Positions 18,588-27,186 of a DNA stretch of 64,000 bases are shown here, piece after piece; the first letter of the stretch is position 1; each line of letters opens with the position of its first letter. Origin of the DNA: Pseudogemmatithrix spongiicola (GTDB lineage: Bacteria > Gemmatimonadota > Gemmatimonadetes > Gemmatimonadales > Gemmatimonadaceae); contig NZ_CP130613.1 of NCBI RefSeq assembly GCF_030623445.1, forward strand, positions 2,294,001 through 2,358,000. The letters are read 5' to 3'. The notes below the pieces were generated by a model, which did not search any database, had not been told where the DNA came from, and was given only the letters and a program-made list of their open reading frames with translations. The position numbers and the translations under genes are program-made.

Positions 18588-19615
18588 GCGGCGCGGCGCT
18601 GGACCGCGTGCTCATCGTGATGCTCGCGGCCGTGGGCGATGCCGTGCACGCCCTGCCGGTGATCAACGCGATCAAGCGCGCCCATCCGCGCGCACGCATT
18701 TCCTGGGTCATGCAGACGGGCGCGTTGACGCAGTTGCTGACGGGGCATCCGGCGATCGACGAGGTCATTCCGTTCGCGCGCAAGGACGGCTGGCGCGGGT
18801 TCCTCGACGTGCGGCGCCGCCTGCAATCGCAGCGCTTTGACGCGGTGCTGGTACTGCAGCCCTACCTGAAGAGCGGCATCGTCGCGAGCTTCGCACCCTC
18901 GCCGATGCGACTTGGCTTCGACCGCGCGCGTGCCCGCGATGCCTCGTGGCTGTTCAGCACCCATCGCATCCCCGCGCATCCGCTGCAGCACATGCAGGAC
19001 CAGTACCTCGAGTTCCTCGCATATCTCGGTGTGCCGGCGCAGCCGCTGGAATGGAAGATCGGGCCGTGGAACGACACGGAGCGCGCCTGGCAGTCGACGT
19101 TCTTCTCGCGCTACGAACGCCCCGTGGCGCCGATCGTCGTGGCGACGAGCAAGGCGGAGAAGGATTGGCCCGCCGAGCGCTGGGCGGAGGTGAGCGACGC
19201 GCTCTGGCATGATTTCGGCCTGCAGCCGTTGCTGGTCGGCGGGCGGTCCCCACGCGAGGTGGAGGCGGAGCGCATCATCTTCGAGCGTGCGCGCGTGAAG
19301 CCTGCCTCGGCGCTCGGGGACGGCGGGCTCCGCGGGCTAGCGGCGATCATCGAGAAGAGCGCGCTGGTGCTCTCGCCGGACACCGGGCCCCTGCACCTGA
19401 GCGTCGCGCTGGGGACGCCGGTGGTCTCACTGCTGGGTTACACGAATCCCAAGCGGGTGGGGCCGTACCGCCGGTTCAGTGAGCTGATGATCGACGCCTA
19501 CGGTGATCCGGGGGAGGATTACCCCGTGAGCATGGAGAATCGGCCGGGGCGGATGGCGCGGATCACGGTGACGGAGGTGCTGGAGCGGGTGCAGAGATGG
19601 GCGACGAGAGACTGA
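18584..19615 (+). CDS. Glycosyltransferase family 9 (heptosyltransferase-like), second copy
   Basis: Paralogue of the preceding gene (343 residues). It shares MLAAVGDAVHALPVI at the N-terminus, the central RLGFDRARARDASWLFSTH block and LSPDTGPLHLSVALGTPVVSL. The GTG start at 18584 overlaps the previous stop; the frame stays open further upstream but only within the neighbour's coding region. It ends the LPS operon, followed by a perfect 17-bp hairpin. Confidence 0.88.
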   Translation: MSGAALDRVLIVMLAAVGDAVHALPVINAIKRAHPRARISWVMQTGALTQLLTGHPAIDEVIPFARKDGWRGFLDVRRRLQSQRFDAVLVLQPYLKSGIVASFAPSPMRLGFDRARARDASWLFSTHRIPAHPLQHMQDQYLEFLAYLGVPAQPLEWKIGPWNDTERAWQSTFFSRYERPVAPIVVATSKAEKDWPAERWAEVSDALWHDFGLQPLLVGGRSPREVEAERIIFERARVKPASALGDGGLRGLAAIIEKSALVLSPDTGPLHLSVALGTPVVSLLGYTNPKRVGPYRRFSELMIDAYGDPGEDYPVSMENRPGRMARITVTEVLERVQRWATRD

Positions 19616-19620
19616 TAACT

Positions 19621-19686
19621 GCAGTTACGAGTTGGGAGTAGGGAGTTGGGAGTGCTCACAACTCCCAACTCCCTACTTATAACTGC
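19621..19686. terminator. Perfect 17-bp hairpin of repeat family B between convergent operons
   Basis: AGTAGGGAGTTGGGAGT (19637-19653) pairs perfectly with 19661-19677 around a 7-base loop. Outer arms GCAGTTA/TAACTGC extend it. It sits between the convergent LPS operon and nos-cluster cytochrome gene, as a bidirectional terminator would. The same GAGTTGGGAGT and AACTGCAGTT words recur near 27040 and 32752-32872. Confidence 0.65.
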
Positions 19687-19697
19687 CGTTCTGCGCC

Positions 19698-20147
19698 CTA
19701 CTTGTGGCTCACGCTATACACGTAAGCGGCGACCGCCCGCCACCGATCATCCGGTAGCATTACTCCTCCGTAGGGCGGCATCACGCTCGAGAACTGCTTG
19801 GGCGACATCACGCCGGCCTTGATCGTGTTGGCGATGCCTTCGTACGAGCCGTCGCTGTGCAACCACTCGCCATCGGTGAGGTCGGGCGCCGCGGCACCGG
19901 CCTTTCCGCCCGCACCATGACAGGCCTGGCAGGAGCTCGCGCCGATCTTGCCATGGAAGATCGAATCGCCGAGGGCGATCATCGCGGGCGTGATGCTCGC
20001 GGGATCGAACGAGGCCTGCGCGACGGGCGTGCTGGCCGCGGAGGCCGAGGACCCCGAGGCCGCAGGGGCGGCATCACCGCCACCACCACAGGCCGCGAGC
20101 GCCACGACGGCGGCGAGGGAGAGCGAACGGGTGCGGACGGTCGACAT
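19698..20147 (-). CDS. Lipoprotein mono-haem cytochrome c of the nos cluster
   Basis: The 149-residue protein has a lipoprotein signal (LAACGGGG) followed by a low-complexity Ala/Ser linker. A single haem-binding CQACH precedes a likely distal Met ligand in MPPYGG. It is last in the minus-strand nos cluster and is a plausible electron donor to NosZ in the periplasm. The start ATG at 20147 is chosen because it begins the signal sequence; the longer open frame upstream overlaps nosY. Confidence 0.85.
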   Translation of the reverse strand: MSTVRTRSLSLAAVVALAACGGGGDAAPAASGSSASAASTPVAQASFDPASITPAMIALGDSIFHGKIGASSCQACHGAGGKAGAAAPDLTDGEWLHSDGSYEGIANTIKAGVMSPKQFSSVMPPYGGVMLPDDRWRAVAAYVYSVSHK

Positions 20148-20178
20148 CAGGATGCTCCGTGAATGAGAGAGGGGGGAC

Positions 20179-21009
20179 TCAGAAGTCGCGCCGCAGGAAG
20201 CGGCGGCGCGCGAGGGACACGGGCAGCACCGTCCAAAGTGCCAACGCCGTGAGCGCGACGCTAGGGCCGAGCGCGCCGCCGAAGAGCCGGCGGAACAGCG
20301 CGCCGGTGTAGCCCAACAAGGCCGCGGTATCGAGGCCGGTGAGGACGAGCACGCGAGCGAGATCGACCGGATTGCCGAGCATGAGCAGCAGCAGCGGCTT
20401 CTCGAGCGGCCAGTCGCCAAACATCGAGACCACCGCGAGCACCGCCCCATCGTAGCCGATGGTGAACAGGAACCAGGCGCCGAGCGACAGCGACATCCCT
20501 TTCAGGCGGTCATCGCTGCCGAGCGCGATGGCCATCGCCATGGCGGCGAACGTCGCCGTGAGCAGCACGCCGACGGCGGCGAGCGCCAGCAACGCCGACG
20601 GCGAAGCGGCGGAGAGGGTGCCGTGCAGCAGCAGCGGGATGCCGACGCCGAGCACGAACGCGCCGGCCAGCGGCAAGGTCAGGCCGAGGTACAGCCCCGT
20701 GAAGATCGCGCGTCGCGGCAGCGGCTGCGCGAGCAGCAGTTCGATGAACTCGCGCGAGGCGTACACGTGCATGGTGCCGAACACCAGCGCGACGAGCGGC
20801 ACGAGCAGCAACGTGGCATTGAGCAGCGAGAGCAGCACCTGCTGCCCCGCCCCGCCGAACACGAAGAGCAGCTCCGACATGCCCGCGAGGGCGATGCCAT
20901 ACGCGAGCAACCAGCGGTTCCGTGCGAGGTCGCGCACGCCGGCGCGGAGCACGAGTCCGAGGGGACTCGCTGCGCGGGGCGCCGCGGCAGCCAGGGTCAC
21001 GGTCGTCAT
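20179..21009 (-). CDS. nosY: ABC transporter permease NosY-like
   Basis: The 276-residue membrane protein has about six hydrophobic helices, the usual layout of NosY. It pairs with the adjacent ATPase NosF and periplasmic NosD in maturation of the copper centre of nitrous oxide reductase. Its start overlaps the NosF stop by four bases. Confidence 0.85.
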   Translation of the reverse strand: MTTVTLAAAAPRAASPLGLVLRAGVRDLARNRWLLAYGIALAGMSELLFVFGGAGQQVLLSLLNATLLLVPLVALVFGTMHVYASREFIELLLAQPLPRRAIFTGLYLGLTLPLAGAFVLGVGIPLLLHGTLSAASPSALLALAAVGVLLTATFAAMAMAIALGSDDRLKGMSLSLGAWFLFTIGYDGAVLAVVSMFGDWPLEKPLLLLMLGNPVDLARVLVLTGLDTAALLGYTGALFRRLFGGALGPSVALTALALWTVLPVSLARRRFLRRDF

Positions 21010-21731
21010 CGGGCACCTCCGTTGGCCACCTTGAGACCGCGCAGCAACGCGGCGATGGCTGGCTCGAGCCGCCGCGTGCCTGTTTCGGCCAGCAACGCCT
21101 GCACCGATCCGGCGAAGCGCAGCCGACCGTCCGTAAGGAAGGCGACGTCATCGGCCAGCTCCTCGAGCTCGCTGAGAATGTGGGACGTGATGAGCACCGT
21201 GCGTCCCTCGGCGCGTGCCGCACGGATGGCGTGCTTGAGCAGCCCCGCGGCGATGGGATCGAGGCCCGCCGTGGGCTCGTCGAGGATCAGCACGTCGGGG
21301 CGGAACAGCCAGGCGGCGGCGAGCGAGACCTTTTGCCGCCAGCCGCCGCTCAGCGTGCCGACCGGCGTGGCCCACTCCGCGCGCAGCGAGAACTCGTCGA
21401 GCAGCGTCTCGTCGACGCTGGCCGTCGGACGCAGCGCCTGCAGCATCGCAAAGACCTCGCCGACCGCGAGGTTGGCCGGAAAGTGCGGCGCTTGCGGGGC
21501 GTAGCCGATACGCGCACGGTAGGCACCGTCTGCATCGGCAGGCGTGCCGTCGAGCAAGAGGCGGCCAGCGTCGGCGCGCGCGAGACCGAGGATGCACTTG
21601 ATGAGTGTCGTCTTGCCCGAGCCGTTCGGCCCGACGAGCGCTGCGATGCGGCCCGGTTCGAGGGACAGCGAGACGCCATCGAGCACGGTGCGGGTGCCGA
21701 AGGCCTTCCGCATGGAGTCGAGCGTGATCAT
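21006..21731 (-). CDS. nosF: ABC transporter ATP-binding protein NosF-like
   Basis: The 241-residue ABC ATPase has Walker A GPNGSGKTT, signature LSGGWRQKV, Walker B VLILDEPTAGLD and a switch His in ITSHILSE. It overlaps nosD upstream and nosY downstream by four bases each, so these three are a tight unit. NosDFY is required for CuZ assembly on NosZ. Confidence 0.92.
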   Translation of the reverse strand: MITLDSMRKAFGTRTVLDGVSLSLEPGRIAALVGPNGSGKTTLIKCILGLARADAGRLLLDGTPADADGAYRARIGYAPQAPHFPANLAVGEVFAMLQALRPTASVDETLLDEFSLRAEWATPVGTLSGGWRQKVSLAAAWLFRPDVLILDEPTAGLDPIAAGLLKHAIRAARAEGRTVLITSHILSELEELADDVAFLTDGRLRFAGSVQALLAETGTRRLEPAIAALLRGLKVANGGAR

Positions 21732-22954
21732 CGGGGCGGCCTCATGAGCGGACGTTCATCCGCCAGCGGGGGAGTGAGCACGGGGAACACGCGCTCGGCG
21801 GCGTCGAGGACGGTCGTCACCGGCGAGCGCAGCATGAGCAGCGCCTCGGGATGCCGCTCGACGACGAGCGCGAAGAAGCGCACGGGCCGGAAGGGCACGT
21901 CGCCGCGCCCGTCCCGGTCGAGGTCGTAGCCGCGATAGGCATCCCACCAATTGCCGTCGAAGGTGGAACGGAGCGTGCGGCTGTTCGTGGCGACGTCGAA
22001 GGCATTGCCTTCGAAGGTGTTGCCGACGAAGCGGTTGTCCAACGCATCGGCCATGAGGCGCACCGCCCAGCCGTTGGCGCGGAATTCGTTGCCGCGGATC
22101 TCGAAGCGCGAGGCGCCCTCGAGATACAGGCCGGTGGAGCTGCCGATGAACTTGTTCTCGACCAGCACCCCATCGGTGATCTCCTTGAGCAGCAGCGCGT
22201 ACGCCGCCGAACCCACGGCATCGCGGAACTCGTTCCGCTCCATCGTGATGCCCTTACTGTACATGACGGCCACGCCGGCGCCGTTCGCGACGAAGGCGTT
22301 GTCGGTATAGCGGCAGGAATCGGAGAACATGAAGTGCAGGCCGTACCGGGCGTTGGCCTCGCTGCGGTTGTTCTCCGCCACGGCTCCGCGCGAGAACTCG
22401 AAGTAGATGCCGTCGCGCTGGCCGGTGATGCGATTGCCGATCACGCGGATGCCCGTGGAGTGCCAGAGGTGCACGCCGTTGCCGTTGCTGGACTCACCGC
22501 CGCCAGCGCCGACGATGTCGTTGTTGCGGATAGTGCAGTCCACGGCGCGCTGGAGGTACACGGCGAAGAGCGTCTGCCGGAAGCGGTTGTCGGCGACCGT
22601 GCAGCGGGCGGCCTCGATCACGCGCAGCGCGGCGCGATCCTGCATGTGGGCGATGCCCGTGTTGAAGAACACGAGGCCCTGCAGGGTCACGTCGTCGGCA
22701 CGGATGTTGACGATCTCGCGCTGGCCCTCGCCGTCGAGCACCGGCCACCCCTCCCCGACGATCCGGAGACGTGGCGTGCGGATCTCGATCGTCGGTTCGC
22801 GGTAGGTGCCGGGGCGCACGCGAATGGTGCTGCCGGGACGCGCCGCAGCGACCGCGGCGGAAACGGTCTTGAACGGCGCGCCATCGCCCACGACGAGTTC
22901 CTGCGCCGGCAGTGCGGCGGCGAAGAGCATCGTGAGGAGAAGGGCGGCGCGCAT
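21728..22954 (-). CDS. nosD: NosD, periplasmic copper-centre maturation protein
   Basis: The 408-residue protein has a cleavable signal peptide (MRAALLLTMLFAAALPAQ). It is followed by many parallel beta-helix repeats (patterns such as NRITGQRDGIYFEFSRGAVAENN), the fold known for NosD. It works with NosF and NosY to deliver copper or sulfur to NosZ. It starts next to the end of the NosL-fusion gene. Confidence 0.93.
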   Translation of the reverse strand: MRAALLLTMLFAAALPAQELVVGDGAPFKTVSAAVAAARPGSTIRVRPGTYREPTIEIRTPRLRIVGEGWPVLDGEGQREIVNIRADDVTLQGLVFFNTGIAHMQDRAALRVIEAARCTVADNRFRQTLFAVYLQRAVDCTIRNNDIVGAGGGESSNGNGVHLWHSTGIRVIGNRITGQRDGIYFEFSRGAVAENNRSEANARYGLHFMFSDSCRYTDNAFVANGAGVAVMYSKGITMERNEFRDAVGSAAYALLLKEITDGVLVENKFIGSSTGLYLEGASRFEIRGNEFRANGWAVRLMADALDNRFVGNTFEGNAFDVATNSRTLRSTFDGNWWDAYRGYDLDRDGRGDVPFRPVRFFALVVERHPEALLMLRSPVTTVLDAAERVFPVLTPPLADERPLMRPPR

Positions 22955-22955
22955 C

Positions 22956-23963
22956 TCAGGGCCCGCCGTGGACCGACTCGGCTGCCCCGCCGCGCACCAC
23001 AGCCCAGTCGATGAGCCTCCCGCCGAGTCGCGCGCGCGCCGCCTCGGCGGCTGCCGGCGACGCGAACGCCGTGATGCGACCCATCGGGCTGCGCAGGTTG
23101 GCGTCGGCGAGGTAGCCCGCGGCCTCCGCGCTCACCCAGGTGCCCGGGTTCTCGACGTCGAGCACCCAGATGCTCGCCACCTTGTCGGCCGGCGTGCGCT
23201 CGAGGAACTCGGCGAGGCATTCCGGTGAATCGAACACGAGTTGGCGCCCCGTGGTCGTCACGACCTGTGACCCGAAGCGCGGATCACTGATCTGCATCTT
23301 GCAGTGCTCGCAGGCGTCCTGGTTCACGACGAGGTCGCGCGGCGGGACGTTCGCGCAGCCCGCGGCGGTGAGCAGCACCGCCCCGAGCAGGGCACGCCGC
23401 CGCGTGTCGAGCACGGCGAGGAATACCAGGCCTGCCGCGAGCGTCAGCGCGATGCCGCCGCCCGATGGCCAGGACGTGGCCCGGAAGTTGAGCAGCTTCT
23501 TGGAGCCGATGAGCGGGGGTTGATAGGTCATCCCCGGCACCTTGATGATGGCGACCTCTTCGTCGAGGTCGTGCCCGTAGTCGTAGCCCCAGCGATAGAA
23601 GTCGGCGAGGCCGGCGACGAGGGTCAGGGCCAGCGCCCCGCCCCAGACGTGCAGGGCGAGACGCTTCCCCGAGGCGGCGACCGCGAGGCCGCCGGCGATG
23701 AGCCCCGCGAGGATCCACGGCATGTACCGCAGCTCGGGAATCGCGTCAGGCTCGATCCTCTTCATGCCGATGTAGTGGTTCAGGTTGTTGATGGAGTTGA
23801 GGTCCTGCGGCTTCAAGCCCTCAACCCCATTGATCTTGATGTACATCCCAAGGCCCTCCGGATACTGCGGCGCGATCAGATCGACGCGCCACAGCGGGAG
23901 TACGTAGGCCGTCGCCATCACGAACGAGGCGATCAAGACCATCCAGCGGGCCCGGGATGTCAT
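22956..23963 (-). CDS. nosL: Membrane protein fused to a NosL copper chaperone domain
   Basis: The 335-residue protein has an N-terminal part (about 1-205) with four to five predicted membrane helices and a conserved loop (LWRVDLIAPQYPEGLGMYI and NLNHYIGMKRI). A lipoprotein-like TAAGCANVPPRDL follows, and then a NosL domain (about 210-330, with DACEHCKMQISDPRFG). NosL delivers copper(I) to NosZ; the CEHCKM motif supplies the ligands. In many genomes the two parts are separate genes, so this is probably a gene fusion. It lies one base from the nosZ stop. Confidence 0.82.
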   Translation of the reverse strand: MTSRARWMVLIASFVMATAYVLPLWRVDLIAPQYPEGLGMYIKINGVEGLKPQDLNSINNLNHYIGMKRIEPDAIPELRYMPWILAGLIAGGLAVAASGKRLALHVWGGALALTLVAGLADFYRWGYDYGHDLDEEVAIIKVPGMTYQPPLIGSKKLLNFRATSWPSGGGIALTLAAGLVFLAVLDTRRRALLGAVLLTAAGCANVPPRDLVVNQDACEHCKMQISDPRFGSQVVTTTGRQLVFDSPECLAEFLERTPADKVASIWVLDVENPGTWVSAEAAGYLADANLRSPMGRITAFASPAAAEAARARLGGRLIDWAVVRGGAAESVHGGP

Positions 23964-23964
23964 C

Positions 23965-25953
23965 TCAGTTCCCTCCGGCGCGCTGCGGCGCCCGGTTGTT
24001 CGTGGTCGCGCGCAGGGCGACGTTCGAGCCGCGTGCCGACACGCGCACGTAGCCTTGCATCTCCTGGTGCAGCGCCGAGCAGAAGTCCGTGCAGTAGAAG
24101 GGATAGACCCCGACCTTCAGCGGCACCCAGCGCAGCGTGCGCGTCTCGCCCGGCATGATCAGCAGCTCGGCGTTCTGCGCGCCGAGGATGGCGAAGCCGT
24201 GGGGCACGTCCCAGTCCTGCTCGAGGTTCGTCACGTGGAAGAGCACCGTGTCGCCGACCTGCACGCCTTCGATGTTGTCCGGCGTGAAGTGCGAGCGGAT
24301 GCTGGCCATGCGCACGTGCACCACGTTGCCGCGGCGTTCGATGCCGCTTTCGCGCTCGGCGCGGATCACGCGCTGATGGCGGTTCTCGGCCAAGGCGTAG
24401 AAGCGCTTCTGGTTCTCGCGGACCTTCGCGGCATCGATGGCGTTGGCGTAGTGCGGCTCGCCATGTGTCGGGAAGTCGAGCAGCAGCTCCATGCGTTCGC
24501 CCGTGATGTCATAAAGCTGGGCCGAGTGGGCGAGCTCCGGACCGGTGGGCAGGTAGCGGTCCTTCGTGATCTTGTTCATGGCCAGCACGTAGCGGCCGTA
24601 GGGCTTCCGCGTGCCGCCGCCGGGGATCATGAGGTGGCCCACCGAGTAGTAGGTCGGCTGGCGGTCGACGACTTCCCAGGTGCCGAGCTTCCACTTCACG
24701 ATTTCCGACGAGAGGAACATCGAGGTGTACGCATAGCCTTGGCCGTCGAACTCGGTGTGGAGGGGGCCGAGGCCCGGCTCCTTCACCTCGCCGGCCAGCG
24801 TCGCGTTGTACTTGAGCACCGGAATGCCCTCGAGCTCACCCTCGAACTCCTTGGCCTCGATGGCGGCCAGCATCTTGGTGGCCGAGTGCACCGGGATCAC
24901 CGACGCGAGCTTGCCACCGGCGACGATGTATTCGCCCGACGGATCGACATCGGCGCCATGCGGCGACTTCGGCGTCGGCAGGAAGTACATCACCCCCTGG
25001 CAGTCCGCGGGCGTGATCTGCAGCACGGACGTCTTGCGCTCGCTGACCGCGGTGCGCGTGAACTCGTCCATGTGGTTGTGGCGATAGTCCACCTGCGCGC
25101 GGCGGCCCTTGCCCTGGCGGACGCAGGCTTCGGCGGCGCGGTAGTTCACCGCGGCGATGTAGTCCTTGTCGTTCTGCGAGGCGTTGACCTCGAGCAGCGT
25201 GTTGGCCTGCTCGGTGTTGTACGACGAGAAGAACATCCAGCCGGCCGACGGGCCCTTGCCCGCGCGGGCGAGGTCGTAGTTGAACCCCGGCACGATGAGC
25301 TGGAAGGCGATGTCCATCTTGCCCGGCTGGTCGGCCGTGATGAACGAGATCTGGCCGCGGAACTGCGCCTTGTACTCGGCGATCGGCACGTCGCGGTTGG
25401 GCACCGGGATCGAGAAGCGCGTCGAGGAGACGATGTACTCGGTGTTCTCGGTGACGAAGGGCGAGGCGTGGTTGCCGGCGGCGTTCGGGATCTCGAGGAT
25501 TTCCGAGGTCTCAAAGGTCGTGAGGTCCACGCGCGCGACGCGCGGCGTGTTGTTGCCGTTCACGAAGAGCCAGCGACCGTCGTCCTCGCCGTTGGTCTGC
25601 GAGAGCGCGGTGTGATGGAGGTCGTCCCAGGGGATGAAGCCATAGGACGTCTCGAGCATCGGCTTCGTCTCCTCCGAGTAGCCCCAGCCGTTCTCGGCGT
25701 TCTGCGAGAAGACGGGGATCACCTTCAGGAGGCGGCCCGACGGGATGCCGTAGACGCCGACTTGGCCCGAGAAGCCGCCGGAGAGGAACGCATACAGTTC
25801 GTCGTACTCACCCGGCGCGACGTAGGTGCGCTGGGCATTGCCGGCTCCGCCGGCGAGGGAGGATGTGCGGTTGCCCGCACAGGCATACCCGATCCCGACG
25901 GCTCCGAGGAGCGCGGCGCCGAGGATCAGGCGGTTGCGGGAGAGGGACGGCAT
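23965..25953 (-). CDS. nosZ: Nitrous oxide reductase, clade II (Sec-dependent)
   Basis: Reduces N2O to N2 in the periplasm. The 662-residue protein has a plain hydrophobic signal (LILGAALLGAVGIGYACAG) without a twin-arginine motif, which marks the Sec-exported clade II. The CuZ beta-propeller His residues (WDDLHHTA and later His) and the CuA domain (YPFYCTDFCSALHQEMQGYV) are present. The start at 25953 begins this signal; the frame stays open 41 codons further but would cover the regulatory palindrome. It is first in the minus-strand nos operon. Confidence 0.96.
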   Translation of the reverse strand: MPSLSRNRLILGAALLGAVGIGYACAGNRTSSLAGGAGNAQRTYVAPGEYDELYAFLSGGFSGQVGVYGIPSGRLLKVIPVFSQNAENGWGYSEETKPMLETSYGFIPWDDLHHTALSQTNGEDDGRWLFVNGNNTPRVARVDLTTFETSEILEIPNAAGNHASPFVTENTEYIVSSTRFSIPVPNRDVPIAEYKAQFRGQISFITADQPGKMDIAFQLIVPGFNYDLARAGKGPSAGWMFFSSYNTEQANTLLEVNASQNDKDYIAAVNYRAAEACVRQGKGRRAQVDYRHNHMDEFTRTAVSERKTSVLQITPADCQGVMYFLPTPKSPHGADVDPSGEYIVAGGKLASVIPVHSATKMLAAIEAKEFEGELEGIPVLKYNATLAGEVKEPGLGPLHTEFDGQGYAYTSMFLSSEIVKWKLGTWEVVDRQPTYYSVGHLMIPGGGTRKPYGRYVLAMNKITKDRYLPTGPELAHSAQLYDITGERMELLLDFPTHGEPHYANAIDAAKVRENQKRFYALAENRHQRVIRAERESGIERRGNVVHVRMASIRSHFTPDNIEGVQVGDTVLFHVTNLEQDWDVPHGFAILGAQNAELLIMPGETRTLRWVPLKVGVYPFYCTDFCSALHQEMQGYVRVSARGSNVALRATTNNRAPQRAGGN

Positions 25954-26021
25954 AGGACGACTCCAGAAGGAAGGGGGTGGATCCAGCGGGTGCTGTGGAG
26001 GTGGCTTGCGCTGGACGACTA

Positions 26022-26046
26022 AAAGGTGCATTTTACTTGCACCTTT
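26022..26046. promoter_or_regulatory. NsrR-type operator between nosZ and the Rrf2 regulator
   Basis: A perfect inverted repeat, AAAGGTGCA and TGCACCTTT with 7 bases between, sits between the divergent nosZ and Rrf2 genes. Its inner 23 bases fit the 11-1-11 NsrR consensus (AAGATGCATTT, N, AAATGCATCTT) with three mismatches. It is about 69 bp from the nosZ ATG and 62 bp from the regulator ATG. It could control both, giving NO-responsive nos expression and autoregulation. Confidence 0.75.
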
Positions 26047-26107
26047 AATCCAGTCCGAGAACGCCGGATTTGGCATAAGGGTTTCCCCTAGGGGCTAGGT
26101 TCGACCC

Positions 26108-26542
26108 ATGCGACTGACTCGACACACCGACAGCGCCCTGCGCGCACTCATCTACCTCGGCATCCACACCGAGGAGGCGCCGGCCCGCATCACCGACATC
26201 GCCCGCCGCATGGGCATGAGCGAGGACCACCTCGCGAAGGTGATCGCGCGGCTCTCCCAGCTCGGCTACGTGGAGACCATCCGCGGGCGCGACGGCGGGG
26301 CGCGGCTCGCGCGGCCGGCCTCGGAGATCGTCGTGGGCGCCGTGGTGCGCGCCACGGAGGACAATCTCAACTTGGTCGAATGCTTCGACCCCGCCACCAA
26401 CCAGTGCCCGATCGCCCCGGCCTGTGCGCTGGCGCCAGCACTCGATGAAGCGCTGACGGCGTTCCTCGCGGTGCTCGACCGCTACACACTCGCCGACCTG
26501 GTCGCCAAGCCGCGCGGCCTCACCAAGCTACTCATCGCCTGA
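26108..26542 (+). CDS. nsrR: Rrf2-family NO-responsive regulator, NsrR-like
   Basis: The 144-residue regulator has an N-terminal winged helix (ARITDIARRMGMSEDHLAKVIARLSQLGYVETIRGR). A three-cysteine segment, ECFDPATNQCPIAPAC, would bind an Fe-S cluster, as in NsrR; the spacing C-x7-C-x5-C is slightly longer than in Escherichia coli. It is divergent from nosZ, with a near-consensus NsrR box in between. The ligand is inferred from that box and the context. Confidence 0.85.
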   Translation: MRLTRHTDSALRALIYLGIHTEEAPARITDIARRMGMSEDHLAKVIARLSQLGYVETIRGRDGGARLARPASEIVVGAVVRATEDNLNLVECFDPATNQCPIAPACALAPALDEALTAFLAVLDRYTLADLVAKPRGLTKLLIA

Positions 26543-26567
26543 CGTCTTTCCCTTCGCCACGCATCCC

Positions 26568-27029
26568 ATGGACTGGTTCGTCCGCAGCTTCCTCAAGGCC
26601 AGCCTCGTCTGGCTCTCGCTCGCCGTCCTCCTGGCGCTCACGATGGCCTTCGTGCCCACGCTGACCGTCTATCGCACGGCGCACCTGCACATGGCGCTCC
26701 TGGGCTTCGTCGGGCAGATGATCTACGGCGTGGCGCTGCACGTGATCCCACGCTTCTTCGGCCAGCCGCTGGTATACCGTCGCGCCGCCGAGGTGCAGTT
26801 CTGGGCCGCGCAGATCGGCCTCACGGCCCTCGCGACCGGATTCATCACGCGCGTCCACGGCCTGCCCGTCGCGACCGCGCTGATCGCGACGGGCGGCACA
26901 CTCAGCGCCGTCGGCGCCGGCTGCTTCGTGGTGAATGTGTGGAGGACGATCGACGCCAGCCCGATGGCGGCGGTGCATCAGAAGGCGGGGAAAGGGCTGC
27001 CGACGCTGCCGCAAGCTGATGCGCACTGA
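26568..27029 (+). CDS. Small haem-copper oxidase subunit I-like membrane protein
   Basis: The 153-residue protein has four predicted membrane helices. The motifs AHLHMALLGFVGQMIYGVALHVIPRFFG resemble part of the CcoN/NorB core, but the chain is far too short for a full oxidase subunit. It is 25 bases downstream of the NsrR-like gene and probably co-transcribed, suggesting a role in NO or N2O respiration. A repeat of family B follows. Confidence 0.55.
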   Translation: MDWFVRSFLKASLVWLSLAVLLALTMAFVPTLTVYRTAHLHMALLGFVGQMIYGVALHVIPRFFGQPLVYRRAAEVQFWAAQIGLTALATGFITRVHGLPVATALIATGGTLSAVGAGCFVVNVWRTIDASPMAAVHQKAGKGLPTLPQADAH

Positions 27030-27039
27030 CAACCTCTTT

Positions 27040-27080
27040 CAACTGCAGTTGCGAGTTGGGAGTTGTGAGTGGGGAGTGCA
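27040..27080. repeat. Dispersed repeat family B, copy 2
   Basis: Contains AACTGCAGTT and GAGTTGGGAGTTGTGAGT, the same words as the 19621-19686 hairpin, but no full opposite arm, so it seems a partial copy. Confidence 0.55.
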
Positions 27081-27096
27081 CTAACCGCGTAAGCAA

Positions 27097-27186
27097 ATGT
27101 CCGCCCACCCCTCCCATCTCCCCCCCGTCTCCCTCATTCCCCTCTCTCCATCCCCGCCCCTACCCTCGTCTCCCGTCTCCCACGAT
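27097..27186 (-). repeat. Polypyrimidine tract, inverted partner of 34270-34361
   Basis: Almost pure C/T run with CCC and CTCC blocks. Its reverse complement matches about 45 bases of the purine-rich tract at 34317-34361 with only a few mismatches. The tract covers the 3' end of the minus-strand maf gene (27160 onward). Confidence 0.6.

Noticed and set aside
23954-26076. NosZ start at 26076
   Set aside because: It would place the NsrR-type operator inside coding sequence and add a non-signal N-terminus.
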